The notes under the pieces: model-generated
Told to the model about the DNA's origin: nothing
The model's input: the letters and a program-made list of their open reading frames with translations, nothing else
Databases searched by the model: none
Part shown: positions 44,259-57,600 of the stretch, piece after piece
How positions within the stretch are numbered: position 1 is the first letter of the stretch
How the letters are laid out: every line of letters starts with the position of its first letter
Origin: Zingiber officinale
Taxonomy: Eukaryota; Streptophyta; Magnoliopsida; Zingiberales; Zingiberaceae
Direction of reading: 5' to 3'
DNA: 64,000 nt
Assembly (NCBI RefSeq): GCF_018446385.1
Contig: NC_056002.1
Location: forward strand, 11,852,894 to 11,916,893
Program-made: the position numbers and the translations under genes

Positions 44259-47200
44259 TTGTTTCGCACCCCTGAAGCCATACCAGCCCGAAGAGATAGA
44301 GGATCTTCCTCAGATGAAATGCCAAGGCGGGATGACAGGAAGGGGAAAGCTCCCCGAGCGGACTCCTCCCCCGAGCGGATCAATCGCCAATTTTCGGAGG
44401 TTATCCTACGAGACCCTCTACCCAAGCACTACGTGCCTCCGACGATCGGCGAATACAATGGAACAACGGACCCGGATGATCATCTGGGTAAGTTCGATAA
44501 TACAGCCACGCTCCATCAGTACACAGATGGAGTAAAGTGTAGAGTTTTCCTTACCACCCTCTCGGGATCGGCTCAACGGTGGTTTCGAAGATTGCCGGAC
44601 GGATCCATCACGAGCTTCAAGGAATTCCGAACTGCCTTCCTCCACCACTTCGCCAGTAGTCGGCGTTATCAAAAGACAAGTGTCAGCTTATTCGCCATCA
44701 AGCAAGAGCCGAGAGAATCGCTTCGAGGCTATATTCAGCGATTCAACCAAGTGGCGATGGATATCCCAACGGCCACATCGGAGACGATGATGAATGCCTT
44801 CACACAAGGCCTTGTGGATGGGGACTTCTTCCGGTCGCTCATCCGAAAGCCGCCCCGAGATTATGATCACATGCTACATCGGGCCAACGAATATATAAAT
44901 GTGGAAGAAGCGCAAGCCGCTCGGAAAAAGGAAACTCCGGCCGAGCGCGCACCTGTTCATGCCGAGCGGAAACAGCACACCGCTCAGCAGCCACCCAGAG
45001 GACCGAGGGCCGAAGCAATTCGATCCCCTCACGTCAGATCGCACGTACAAGAAGTGGCTGCCGCTCGGCCCAAGCCAAAGAAGAGGTGGACCCCTATATT
45101 CTGCAAATTCCACCAGACGGATACGCACAACACGAGGGATTGCCGAAGCCTTTCCTTTGTGTTCAATCCTGTTCCCAGGAAAGCCGAACGACGGTCGCCT
45201 CCCATCGATAGGAGACGTAGGACTCATGAAGCTGACCGGACCCGCACCGAGGGACGACACCAGCAGACACCCGATCGGCACCGATCCCCGAGGCAGGAGA
45301 ATCGCCGGGCGTCCAGAGAACGGTCACGACCGTCCGCTCGGGAGGAGGAAAATAGGAGCAATACTTCCCGGGGCGAGATCAACGTTATTGCTGGTGGGCC
45401 GACCGGAGGAGATTCCAACCGAGCCAGAAAGGCGGGCGTCCGTCAGCTGCAGATCCACGCTGTCGGCTGCAGCCAAGAGCGGGCAAGTGGGCCGGAAATC
45501 ACTTTCGGATCCGGGGACTTAGAAGGAGTTGAAGTGCCCCACGACGACGCGCTGCTCATTAAAGCGGTAATAGCAAATTACACCATTCACCGCATATTTG
45601 TTGACACAGGGAGCTCGGTCAACATCATATTCAAGAAGGCGTTCGATCAGCTGCAAATTGATCGAGCCGAGCTGCTGCCCATGACGACCCCGCTCTACGG
45701 GTTTACGGGCAACGAAGTTCAGCCGGTCGGACAAATCCGGCTGGCCACCTCGCTGGGAGAAGAGCCGCTCAGGAGGACCAGGACAGTTAACTTCGTGGTG
45801 GTCGACTCTCCCTCATCCTACAACGTCATTTTGGGACGACCGGTGCTCGGCGAATTCCGAGCAGTTGTCTCAACCTTCCACCAGAAGATAAAGTTCCCCG
45901 TGGAGGAAAAGTGCGGGGAGATCAGCTAGCAGCTCGGCGGTGCTATATAGAGATGATCCGAGCAGAGGCTTGTTCCGCTCGGAAGGCTCCCCGAATTGAG
46001 GTACACGCCATAACCGAGAAACCTCCTGCTTTAATTTATGATGAAAAGGAGGAAGTCCAGATCCATCCGACCCGATCGGAGGCCACGACTTTTATCGCCT
46101 CTGATCTGGGGGAAGAACAGAAGGAGAAGCTGATCCAATGCCTCCAACGAAATCATGATGTCTTCGTTTGGTCGACACATGAGTTACCTGGAATTTCGCC
46201 GAGCCTAGCGCAGCATGAATTGCATGTCCGATCGGACGCTCGACCAGTGAAGCAGAGAAAAAGGGACTTCAGCGCCGAGCAGAATGCCATTATCCGGGCG
46301 GAGGTGGAAAAACTTCTGAAGGCCGGCCACATACGCGAGGTGCAGTACCCGAGCTGGCTGGCCAACGTAGTCTTGGTCTCCAAGCCGGGCGGCAAGTGGA
46401 GGGTCTGCATCGACTTTCGAGATTTAAACAAGGCATGCCCCAAGGATTTTTATCCTCTGCCCCGGATAGATCAGTTGGTGGACTCCACGGTCGGCTGCAA
46501 ACTAATTTGCATGCTTGATGCTTACCAAGGATATCATCAAGTACCGCTCGCCCGAGAAGACCAAGAAAAAGTAAGCTTCGTAACGGCTGACGGCACATAT
46601 TGTTACAATGTGATGCCGTTCGGATTGAAGAATGCCGGAGCCACCTATCAACGCTTGATGAACAAGGTTTTCAAGGAGCAGATCGGGCGGAATCTGGAAG
46701 TTTATGTGGACGACATTCTTATCAAATCCGTCCGAGCGACCGATCTTTTCAAGGATATGGAAGAAACCTTCCGAACGCTGCGCAAATATGGAGTCAAACT
46801 AAACCCCCAAAAGTGCCTGTTCGGAGCCAAAGGAGGGCGTTTTCTGGGGTATATAGTGACCGAGCGGGGAATTGAAGCAAGATTAAAGCACTGCAAGACA
46901 TGCCGCCCCCAAGAAATACAAGAGAAGTGCAAAGGTTGACCGGTCGGATAACCGCTCTATCGAGATTCATCTCCAGAACCGCCGACCGGAGCCTGCCATT
47001 CTTCAAGATCCTGCGCAAGGCTACTAAATTCCAGTGGGATGAAGAATGTGACCGAGCATTTGAAGAGTTGAAGACATATCTTAATTCTCTACCAGTGTTA
47101 GCCAAGCCGGTCGGGGGTGAGTCACTTTATATGTATCTGTCGTCAACTGAACATGCTGTAGGCTCAGCACTTGTGAGGGCGAACGGCGAAGAACAGCCGG

Positions 47201-49128
47201 TGTATTTTCTAAGCCACATTTTAAAAGATGCTGAATCTCGTTACACTGGGCTTGAGAAGTTGGCCTTTGCTTTAGTTCTAGCCGCTCGGCGCCTGCGACC
47301 GTATTTCTTGGCTCATACCATTATTGTCCGGACGAACAGTCCACTTGGAAGAGTGCTGTTGAATCCAGAAGCGTCCGGACGGCTTATCAAGTGGACGACA
47401 GAATTGAGTGAATTTGACCTCCAATATCAGTCTCGCTCGGCGATTAAAGCCCAATCCTTGGCTGATTTTGTGACCGAAGTGCAAAGGCTAGAGCCGGAAG
47501 CTATGTGGAGAATATATGTGGATGGATCCTCCACTCGGCTTGGAAGTGGGATCGGAATATTACTACTCTCACCTCATGAAGAAAAGATGCACCTATCCGT
47601 CCGGCTAGATTACAAAGCTACTAACAATGAAGGTAGTATGAGGCCCTCATAGCCGGATTGCAAGGCGCAAGGCATGTGGGAGCCATCGGGTGACACTCTA
47701 TTCGATTCACAGTTGGCCGCTCAGCAACTTTCTGGCACCTTTGAAATCAACAGTATTCGGCTCAAACTCTACGCTGAGGCCTTTGGAAAACTCAAAGCTA
47801 CTTTCCGAGAGGTGCTTATTCAGAAGATCCCCGAACGGAGAACCAGCAGCCGATGAGTTAGCCAAACTAGCTCAATAACGCCGGTCGCCGTTCAGCAACC
47901 AATTGAAAAAACGCTACTGGTGGCGCATGTCGACCGGATGCAAGGCCTCGCATTTCCAAGTGACTGGAGGACACCTATTATAGAATTCCTCCGTTCGGGC
48001 ACCACACCATCCGATGAATATGCAGCCCGGCTCCTCAGAAGAAGAGCCGGTCGGTTCACACTCATCGGAGATCAGCTTTACAAGAAAGCTTTCTCGCGCC
48101 CTTTGCTGAAATGTGTAAGCTCGGAGGACTCAGCCTACATCCTCCAGGAAGTACATCAAGGATCATGCGGGGGTCATCCGGGCGGACGCTCATTGGCCAA
48201 GAAGATCCTCTTGGCCGGATACTTTTGGCCAACTTTACAAACAGATGCCGCTCGGACAGTATCTACATGCCTTTCCTGCCAGAAGTATCACAACTTCTCC
48301 CACCGACCGGCAGAGGAGATGAAGGCATCAACCATCTCATGTCCGTTCGATCAATGGGGAATGGATATTGTGGGTCCATTTCCGATGGCGACCGGGCAGA
48401 GGAAATTTTTACTAGTGGCGGTAGACTATTTCTCCAAGTGGGTGGAGGCCGAGCCGCTGGCAAAGATCACTGAACAGATGGTTAAAAAATTCATCTGGCA
48501 ACACATCATTTGTCGGTTCGGCATCCCTCGCCGACTAGTGTCCGACAACGGGCGGCAGTTCACAGGGAAGATGTTAGAGGATTGGTGCAAAAGCTACGGC
48601 ATTGAGCAACATTTCACGTCCGTGGCCTATCCTCAGAGCAACGGTCAAGCTGAAGTCGCCAACCGGGAAATTCTTCGTATTCTGCGCGCTCGGCTCGACC
48701 ATTTGGGAGGGAGTTGGCCGGATGAAGTGTCGAGCGTCTTGTGGGCTATCCGAACGACGCCAAAAGAAGGGACGGGAGTCACACCGTTCCATTTGGTATA
48801 TGGCGGTGAGGCTGTCATACCGGTCGAAGTCGGCGTTGAGTCAGCCCGGATCCAGAGCTATGATGATGACAACGCCGAACGAAGAAACATGGAGCTGGAC
48901 TTGGTAGAAGAGGAGAGGGCAAAGGCGTCCGTTCGGCTGATGGCATACCGTCAGCGGATGAAGCAAAACTACAACCGGCGCGTAATTCCCAGATCGTTCC
49001 AAGTCGGCGATCTTGTCTGGAAGAAAGTCAAGCCGGTCGGCGACGTCGGCAAGCTTGAAGCTCCATGGGCAGGCCCTTTCAAAATCATCGAAAAGCTCCG
49101 CCCGAGGATGCGGACGGACGGCAGCTAG
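44259..49128 (+). mobile_element. Tat element gag-pol coding region
   Basis: Gag core at about 44.4-44.9 kb (HLGKFDNTATLHQYTDGVKC, RWFRRLPDGSI, SFKEFRTAFLHHF) with a C-H-H-C-like FCKFHQTDTHNTRDC near 45.1 kb; protease FVDTGSSVNIIF near 45.6 kb; RT at about 46.3-46.75 kb with LDAYQGYHQ, PFGLKNAGATYQ and YVDD; RNase H at about 47.0-47.4 kb; a second RNase H-like start IYVDGSS near 47.5 kb; integrase at about 48.1-48.9 kb with a zinc-binding HH-CC block, WGMDIVGPFP, SDNGRQF and QSNGQAEV. All are on the plus strand. The region is a fossil with a few breaks; Gag is long and open. Confidence 0.9.
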
Positions 49129-49237
49129 ATAGGCCGTGGAGCGCGAACCACCTCCAGCCTTACCGGGCGGGGTGAAAGGTGTATCACTGTAAATCACCGT
49201 GTATTTCATTTTTCGACTAAATACTTGAAATGCAGAG

Positions 49238-49920
49238 ATGAAAAGTCAAAAGAGCGAATATAAGGCATTATCATCAGAACCCGAAGGCCCCCGAGCCGAT
49301 CGGCCGGGAGGTTTGTATCCGAGCCGGAGCTCGAACCCGAAGACCCCAGGTCGGGCTGCGTATAGAATAAAAGCAGCATTCGAAATCGAAGACCCCGAGC
49401 AGTTCGGCCGGGCTGCCTACTAGTGTGGCAGGAAGGAAACCAAAGCCCTGCGCTGCTCAGGATGATAGAGGGAGGTTATTGCCTGGAGCGAAGGCCGGAG
49501 CCGGTCGGCCAGGTATATGGTTTTCCGAGCCAAGTGCTCGACAACGAAGTCCCCGAACCGCTCGGCCGGAGGTATACAGATCAAATTGGCGCCAAACGCT
49601 CTAAAAACGGAAGCCCCGTACCATTCGGACGGATATAAATTATCCGAGTCAAAATGCTCGGAGCAGACCCTGAGTCGTTCGGCCAGGAGTACGTTCTTGG
49701 GTAAAAGGGGCATAGGGATTATCCGAGCCAAGCACCCGAATAGTGAAAGCCTCCCTGCCGATCAGGTTCGCGAGCGAATGACCCGTGCTGTTCGGCCGGG
49801 CATAAATATTGTTCAAGCGCGGGATACGAAGGCCAAGGTCGCTTGACTTGGTAAGGAGTCAACCTCGAAGGCCGTCTAGCACAGACGTTAAATCGTAGAG
49901 ACGAGCCGGCGTCTATAAAC
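49238..49920 (+). repeat. Degenerate repeats in the Tat 3' region
   Basis: Words of the form GAAGNCCCCGAGCCG-TCGGCCGGG recur every 75-115 bp, together with CCGAGCCAAGTGCTCG-like pairs. They lead into the 58-bp array. Confidence 0.55.
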
Positions 49921-50735
49921 CCTCCGAGCGGAAGACCGACGAGCACCGTCGTTAAAGATCGAGAGTCGCGCCGATCGGCTATAAACATCCGCGCCGACGA
50001 GCACCGTCGTTAAAGATCGAGAGTCGCGCCGATCGGCTACAAACATCCGCGCCGACGAGCACCGTCGTTAAAGATCGAGAGCCGCGTCGATCGGCTATAA
50101 ACATCCGCGCCGACGTTAAAGATCGTGAGCCGCGCCGATCGGCTATAAACATCCGCGCCGACGAGCACCGTCGTTAAAGATCGAGAGCCGCGCCGATCGG
50201 CTACAAACATCCGCGCCGACGAGCACCGTCGTTAAAGATCGAGAGCCGCGCCGATCGGCTATAAACATCCGCGCCGACGAGCACCGTCGTTAAAGATCGA
50301 GAGCCGCGCCGATCGGCTACAAACATCCGCGCCGACGAGCACCGTCGTTAAAGATCGAGAGCCGCGCCGATCGGCTACAAACATCCGCGCCGACGAGCAC
50401 CGTCGTTAAAGATCGAGAGCCGCGCCGATCGGCTATAAACATCCGCGCCGACGAGCACCGTCGTTAAAGATCGAGAGCCGCGCCGATCGGCTATAAACAT
50501 CCGCGCCGACGAGCACCGTCGTTAAAGATCGAGAGCCGCGCCGATCGGCTATAAACATCCGCGCCGACGAGCACCGTCGTTAAAGATCGAGAGCCGCGCC
50601 GATCGGCTATAAACATCCGTGCCGACGAGCACCGTCGTTAAAAATCGAGAGCCGCGCCGATCGGCTATAAACATCCGCGCCGATGAGCACCGTCGTTAAA
50701 AATCGAGCCGGACCCGATCGGCTATAAACATCCCG
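49921..50735 (+). repeat. 58-bp tandem array, about 14 copies, in the Tat element
   Basis: Units contain GAGCACCGTCGTTAAAGATC, GAGAGCCGCGCCGATCGG and CTATAAACATCCGCGCCGAC. Unit starts at 49941, 49999 and 50057 show the 58-bp period. One unit is about 10 bp shorter and the outer units are more diverged, as expected for expansion from the centre. Each unit contains TATAAA. Confidence 0.93.
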
Positions 50736-51111
50736 AGCGGAAGAACGAATATCAAAGTAAGACCGTGGAAACTACAAATATTAAAAAATTCAGGCCCGAT
50801 TGGGAGTTGGTCCTTCGATACTCGGCTTTGTGGACTTCACGCAGGCAGGATACGTGCAAAGTGAGTAGGCTACCTCGCTCGGACCCTATGCAATGTGCCA
50901 AGCCGATCGGACGCGTGAAGGAGAACCCTTAAGAGCGGGACTGACTCTAAGTATCAACGTTAAGCAAACAGAAGAATATTATGGACAATGAGTAGGAAAA
51001 CAAGCAAAGGAGCAGCGTTTCTTTAGAAGAAGAATTATGCCGAACGGCACCCACAAAAATTTTACATCCGCCGAGCGGATGAAATACAGAAGGTACTCGA
51101 AATAACCCGCC

Positions 51112-53186
51112 TCACTCAGGGTCTTCAAAGCTGAAGAAGGCGTCAGGAATATCATCAATCATGGGCGCCAGGTCGGAAGCGGGAATATGCATTCCCTCGG
51201 GAAGGTGGCCCCCTTTCTTCAAGTATGTCACGGTGACCTTGACCGCTTCGGCGAAAGTGGAAGAGACGTTGCCACCGAATTTTAGGCCGAACCTCTCCGA
51301 GTGGAGGTATTCCTGGCGCGCGGCTGCTAGGCGACTCGGCTCACCCTCTTTATATTTTCTGAGTGCCGCTCGGGAAGCGGTTAAGGTGTCTTGAACAGCC
51401 TTCAAGTCCACCTCGGCCTTTGTCCCGAACGGATCTCTCACTCGGCATTCACTCGGCCTCTAGCTTCTTAGGCTCTGATCTAGGGCCGGACTTGACTTTC
51501 ATTTTATCCAGATCGCAATCGCCGCCTCTTCCGACCCAGGCGCTTCACGTCCGTCCCGCTTCTTCACCAAGTCTTCGAGTCGGGCCACCTCTGCGTCGGC
51601 GACCTTCTTCTGTTCGGCCTCGAGGGTTTGTTTCTCCCGCTCGACCGAGACCCCCGACAATTGAAGTTTTTCCAGGAGACCCTCCAGCTCGGCTAGCCGA
51701 CGGCTAGTGGCGATTTGCTCAGCCCAGCGCTGTAAAGGAAATAATGAAATCAGGAATCAAATAGTGGCATGGAACAGGAAGAAAAATGAATACCTGAGTG
51801 GCCTGCTGCATGTTGTTGTCGCCAAGCTGCTTGGGCGTCATGAGGGCCGCTTGAATCTGCGCGTCCTCAAAAAGCTTGGCAAGCGGGCCCGTCAAGGTTA
51901 TTTCGTGAACGGGGCTTGAGGGCCGATCGGCGGACAGTAAATATTCCTCCGATGGGAATCGGAGGGTGGTCTTGATGGTTGGGTGGCCGGCCGGCGCTTC
52001 TTCAGCTGCAGTCGCCTGGCCAGAGGACTCCCCTATGGTGGAAGCGGCGACGAGTCCGGGAGGAGAGTCGGTGGGCTGCGCAGGAGGCGATGTCACAGGA
52101 GTCCCGATCTGCGACGGCGTGCGATCGGGCGAAGTAACGCCGATCGGCTCGTGTGGTTCCCCCTCTTGGGGTGGCGGAGGACCGGAGTCTCTTCGACGTT
52201 TTCGCCGAAGTTCTAGCGGTGGATCCCCGGACGGGGGAATTCCCAGGGGGCCGAGGAAACAGGATCCGCCTCAACCTCCGTTGAAGCGGATGGGCGATCT
52301 GCTTGTGGGCGATCGCGCCCCCTCTCCCGCTCCACGGGCGGTGATGAGACCCCGCCGGCGAGCCCTTTTGGTGGCCGCCTCGATCTCCACGGCCTTCAGT
52401 TTCAGATGAGCGGTAGCTTTGGAGCGCCACTTCAAATAGGAGAAATTAAAATCGGTTAGATAAAAAGGTGAAGGGAGTAAAGAGTTTCTTACCCATACGG
52501 TGGGAAGATTGGCCGAACAGAGATAACCCAAAATATATAACACCTTGAGCAAAGAATCGTCGATCTTGTATCGACGGACATAACCGTTACGTTTGCATGA
52601 AGATAGGTGGATTGTTCGAATTTGCGAGCTCCGTTGAGTCGACAATGTCCGTCATTTGGTTGAAATGCCTACGAAGTCGGATGTAGAAGAAAAATTCCTT
52701 CCAGTGCTTGTTGGAGGTCGGCATATTATCAAAAATTTAAAGCCTATTCTACTGGAAAATGAAAGTGCCCAACTCGGATTGTTTGGGGTAGAAGAAGAAG
52801 TGGAATATTTTGGGGTCAAGTGGGATACTATGCAGCTTAAAGAGGACAACCACCCCGCTCAGCAACCTAAAGGAGTTCGGCACAAGCTGGCCGAGCGGGA
52901 TGCGGAAATAATTACAAACCTCCAAAATGAATGGATGGGTAGGAAATCTAAGGCCGCCCTGGAATTGGTCTAGAAAAAAGCAAATGGTGCCGATCGGCGG
53001 GTTATGGGGTCGATCGGACGGGCTGGCTATAATTATGTCGTGGTCATCAGGGATCCCATACGTCCGAACAAGACGCCGAGCGCCCTCTTCATCAAACCGA
53101 CTCTCCATGGTCATATACCAAGGGCCATGAACACCAACAGCGGGCTCAGAGGAGCTTGCCATCTCGGAGAAGCAATAAGAGGGCAA
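51112..53186 (-). mobile_element. Antisense extra coding region of the Tat element
   Basis: On the minus strand, starting near the 3' LTR, translations show SSEPAVGVHGPWYMTMESRF, DEEGARRLVRTYGIPDDHDI and GLRFPTHPFILEVCNYFRIP with LGQLVPNSFRLLSG. These resemble the plant 'putative gypsy type transposon' domain (Pfam Transposase_28) known as an extra antisense reading region in Tat elements. Further blocks follow toward 51112. They may be exons of one gene or a decayed region; it is treated as a fossil. Function in the family is unknown. Confidence 0.6.
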
Positions 53187-53810
53187 GAAAACAGAGGAAC
53201 GGGAACGAAAGAGGCAAAACGACTTGGGAGGACCTTGTAAACGAAGGGAGAAGACTCACTGAGAAGGAAACGGGCGGAAAAGATCACCGGTGGGTTGGTA
53301 GCCGCCGAAAAACAGGAACTGGATCGTCGGAGGTCGCAGCAGAAGAAGAGGCGGAAGGACAACGCACGAGCAAGCATGCGGCGAAGGAAGTAGACGGAGG
53401 CTTTATACTGCCGAGGTTGGTTGGCCTCCGCCGTCGGATGCAGGTCACGAAAGACGAGGCCCTCATCCTACCGTCTATTTCAAAGCAATTGCGTCCCATC
53501 GTACTAAGCGTCGCCGCCACGTGAGAAGAGCCACGTGGCGCCTTGCCACTAGGCGCAATTAATGCGCGTCATACTGCGCATGCTGCGACTTAATGGGAAG
53601 GATTTGCGCGATTTTCGAGAAGATTTAAGCAAGCAAACGTCCACGTTGAACAACAAGGCATCCGAAACGAAGAGTCGAGCGGCTGAATCCGGCATAAGGG
53701 CCGAACGGCTAAAAGGAAGATTATGGAAGCGGCGACCGCCCGCTCGGACACATATAGTCCAGTCAGTCGGACTCACTGCCTCCTTCGACTAGACTTGAAG
53801 GGAAGGCAAG

Positions 53811-54543
53811 TGATCCGGCAGTAAGAATGGGGGACCCACTTCCTGAAGGGTCTTAGCTTGAGAACCGATGAAGGGCTGACTAAGCGGTTAAAGGCCGAGT
53901 CGATCAGCCGGGTTGGTCCGAGCGGAGTTAGAGATAACCCATCCATGGGGTTGGGTGTCCGACGCCAAGGCAGGAGGATCGAAGGGCCGACCGGGAGCCC
54001 GAACGGCAGGGGCCAAAGAGCCGAGCGGGCAACCCGCCCGGACAAAATAAGGGCGAGGGGACAAAAAGGTGGCCGAGCGGCCTATGCGCTCGGCTCGGGA
54101 TATGGGATATCGGTAGAAGCATGTCTGATGATTAGGCCGTACACAAGATCGCACGATGGAGGATCTTGCCGTCACATCATGGAAAGGTTGATACAGTAGC
54201 AGTATGGCCTCGGGGACGCCTTTTCTGACGGATCCATATTTGGGCATGGCCCTTCTGACAGACCCATGCCTGGGCATGGTCAAATGCAGGTGATTGCTTT
54301 GATTGGCGCGCCCAGGCTTCTTCGAGGGGTCTATATAAGGCCTCAATTTCTTCACCGGAGGTATGCACGTCTTCATCTTGAGGCCACCTTTTTGTCATTC
54401 CTCGCCTGACTTGAGCGTCGGAGGACCGTCGCCGGGACACCTCTCCCGGCTCGGTTTTGTTGCAGGTTCGCCGGAGCACTCGAGGATCCAGCAGAGAGCG
54501 CCACGTGCCCAGCGTCCACTGACTCTTGGTTTGGACAGGATCA
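53811..54543 (+). repeat. 3' LTR of the Tat element
   Basis: 733 bp with a TATA-like GTCTATATAAGG near 54330. It follows the purine-rich GAAGGGAAGGCAAG. Confidence 0.92.
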
Positions 54544-54675
54544 TCGTCGTTGTATCCCGTAGCGGAGCAATATCGTTTACGGAGATAGTGTCGAACACTA
54601 GCCTCGACGATCAGTTTGCATACTCCGGAATTTACCGGAAACAATAGTCGTAAACGATTTTCCGTACAAACTGAT

Positions 54676-57600
54676 ATGGCTACCAACGACGTTCCAACCG
54701 CCATTCCGACCGCTGTTCAGACGGCCGTTCCGACCGCCGTTCCGATGACCGTTCCGACCGCCGTTCCGACATCCATTCCGCACGGAGAAAAGCCGGAGAA
54801 ATTCACCGGAGCCGACTTCAAAAGATGGCAGCAGAAGATGTTGTTCTACTTAACAACGCTAAACCTTGTACGGTTTTTGCGTGAAGACCCGCCAGTCGCT
54901 ACGGACGGTAGCAAGGCTGCTTGCGATACGTGGACGCACGGAGATTTTCTGTGTCGCAACTACATTCTCAACGCCTTGGACAACACGTTGTATAACGTGT
55001 ATTGTTCATTGGAGACAGCGAAATCTTTGTGGGAATCGCTTGAGAAGAAATACAAGACCGAAAATGCCGGACTGAAGAAATTCATCGTCGGCCGGTTTCT
55101 GGATTTCAAGATGGTGGACTCAAAGAGCGTCTCATCTCAAGTCCAAGATATGCAATTAATACTGCATGATCTGGACACCGAAGGAATGAAGCTGAACGAG
55201 TCATTCGCAGTTGCTGCGGTAATTGAGAAGCTCCCTCCGTCATGGAAGGATTTCAAGAATTACCTAAAGCACAAGCAAAAGGAGATAGGGCTGCAAGACC
55301 TGATCCTGAGGCTACGAATAGAGGAGGATAATCGAAAGTTATCCGACTGCAGAGGAACCAAGCGGACTATAGACGATATGTCCAACCTGGTCGAGCCGAA
55401 CGCTAAAAAGCCGAAGCAGTTCAAGAAGAAGGCCAAGCGAAGAAGTTCAAGGGATCCCGCTACAACTGTGGAAAGGCAGGACACTGTCCAAGGACTGCAG
55501 ACGCCCAAGAAGCCAACCAAGGGGCCAAAGGATGTTGCGAACCACGCCGCAACCTCTCTTGAGGACTTGGATCTCACTGCGGTTGTATTTGAAGCCAACG
55601 TGGTGGATAACCCGAAGCAGTGGTTCATTGATATTGGAGCAACTCGTCATATCTGTTCCGATAAGGCGATGTTCTCCAAGTATACTCCGATAAATGGCAG
55701 GAAGCTCTATATGGGTAATTCCACGACGTCGCCAATTGTCGGACTCGGAAAAGTTGTTCTGAAGATGACGTCCGGAAAGGAGCTAACACTCATTGATGTA
55801 CTCCATATTCCCGACATCAGTAAGAACCTAGTTTCTGGAGCGGCACTAGTTAAGGCCGGATTTAGGCTAGTGTTCCAGTCAGACAACTTTGTACTTACGA
55901 AGAATAATATCTTCGTAGGAAAGGGGTACCTAGAAAAGGGTCTATTCAAAATGGTTGTAATGCCTGTACTCCGAAATATTGATGGTAATAAAATAAATGC
56001 TTCCAGCTATGTTGTTGAGTGTTTTAATTTGTGGCATGATCGACTCGGACATGTGCATAATAATACTCTTAAACATCTCGTCAAATTAAATTTATTACCA
56101 AACGTCAATGTTGACGGAACACACAAATGTGAAGTGTGCGTGGAAGCAAAAATGACGAAACTACCTTTTCATTCGGTGGAAAGGTCAACGACTCCTCTAG
56201 AGTTAATACATAGTGATCTATGCGACTTGAAATTTGTGCAAACTAGAGGAGGTAACAAGTATTTTATTGCTTTTATTGATGACTGCACAAAGTTCTGTTA
56301 TGTCTTTCTTTTAAGAAGTAAAGACGAAGCCCTAGAGACATTTAGAACTTATAAAACAGAAGTTGAAAATCAACTTGACAAACGAATTAAAATAATTCGT
56401 AGCGATAGAGGTGGAGAATATGGTGCACCGTTTAATGAATTTTGTTCAGAATCTGGCATTATTCATCAAACAACGGCACCTTACTCACCTCAATCGAACG
56501 GTGTTGCCGAACGTAAAAATCGGACATTAAAAGAGATGATGAATGCCTTGTTAATAAATTCAGGCTTACCTCAAAACTTGTGGGGGAAAGCAATATTATC
56601 GGCAAATCACATTCTCAACAAAATCCCTCATAAGAAAAGTGATAAAACTCCTTATGAACTATGGAAAGGCCGCGAGCCATCGTACAAATACCTGAAAGTG
56701 TGGGGGTGCTTGGCAAAGATCGAAGTACCTAAACCAAAGCAAGTAAAGATCGGACCTAAAACGTTCGATGCGGTATTTGTCGGATATGCCCATAATAGTA
56801 GTGCATATCGTTTCCTAATTCACAAATCAGACATTCCTGATATTCATGTGGGAACAACCATAGAATCTCGGAATGCAATATTCTTTGAAAACGTATTCCC
56901 AAATAAGAAGGGAAATGTTGAAAATGATAACAACGGAAGTTCAAACGAGAATGTCGTTACCGAACTTAGCTGTTATAAAAGAACTATTGACGATCAAAAC
57001 AAAGAGCCACGTCGTAGCAAACGGGCTAGAGTTGAGAAATCGTTCGGGCCAGATTACATGACTTTCATGTCAGAAATGGAACCAAGAACATTAAGTGAGG
57101 CTCTCTCTAGTCCCGATGCTCCAATGTGGAAAGAAGCTGTCAATAGTGAGATTGAGTCTATCATGAATAATCATACTTGGGAATTAGTAGACCTTCCTTC
57201 TGGTAATAAACCATTAGGTTGTAAGTGGATACTAAAACGCAAGTATAAAGCTGATGGATCAATTGACAAGTATAAGGCCGGACTTGTAGCCAAAGGGTAC
57301 AAGCAAGAGGAAGGCCTTAATTACTTCGACACCTACTCACCGGTGATAAGGATTACGTCCATACGAGTGTTAATAGCCATTGCAGTACTATATGACCTTG
57401 AAATACATCAAATGGATGTTAAGACTGCGTTCTTAAATGGTGAGTTGGAAGAAGAATTCTATATGGAACAACCCGAAGGGTTCATAGCTCCAAGAAAATA
57501 AGAAAAAGGTGTGTCGACTTGTTAAGTCGTTATACGGACTTAAGCAAGCGCCTAAACAATGGCACGAAAAATTTGACAAAGTAATGTTGTCAAACGAATT

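Larger units (their letters stand above)
43365..54543 (+). mobile_element. Ty3/gypsy Tat-lineage element
   Basis: An 11.2-kb element with 5' LTR 43365-44085 and 3' LTR 53811-54543 (TGATCCGGCAG to GACAGGATCA), flanked by TCGTC at 43360-43364 and 54544-54548. A purine-rich tract lies just before the 3' LTR. Order: gag, protease, RT, RNase H, second RNase H, integrase, then a 4.7-kb 3' region with a 58-bp tandem array and an antisense reading region. Extra RNase H and a long 3' region with antisense coding are marks of the Tat lineage (Retand/Ogre relatives). Nearly whole, with roughly three or four breaks. Youngest layer of the nest. Confidence 0.93.

Noticed and set aside
49921-50735. Regular repeats that might suggest a CRISPR array
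   Set aside because: The 58-bp units are contiguous without unique spacers, in a plant retrotransposon; this is a tandem satellite-like array.
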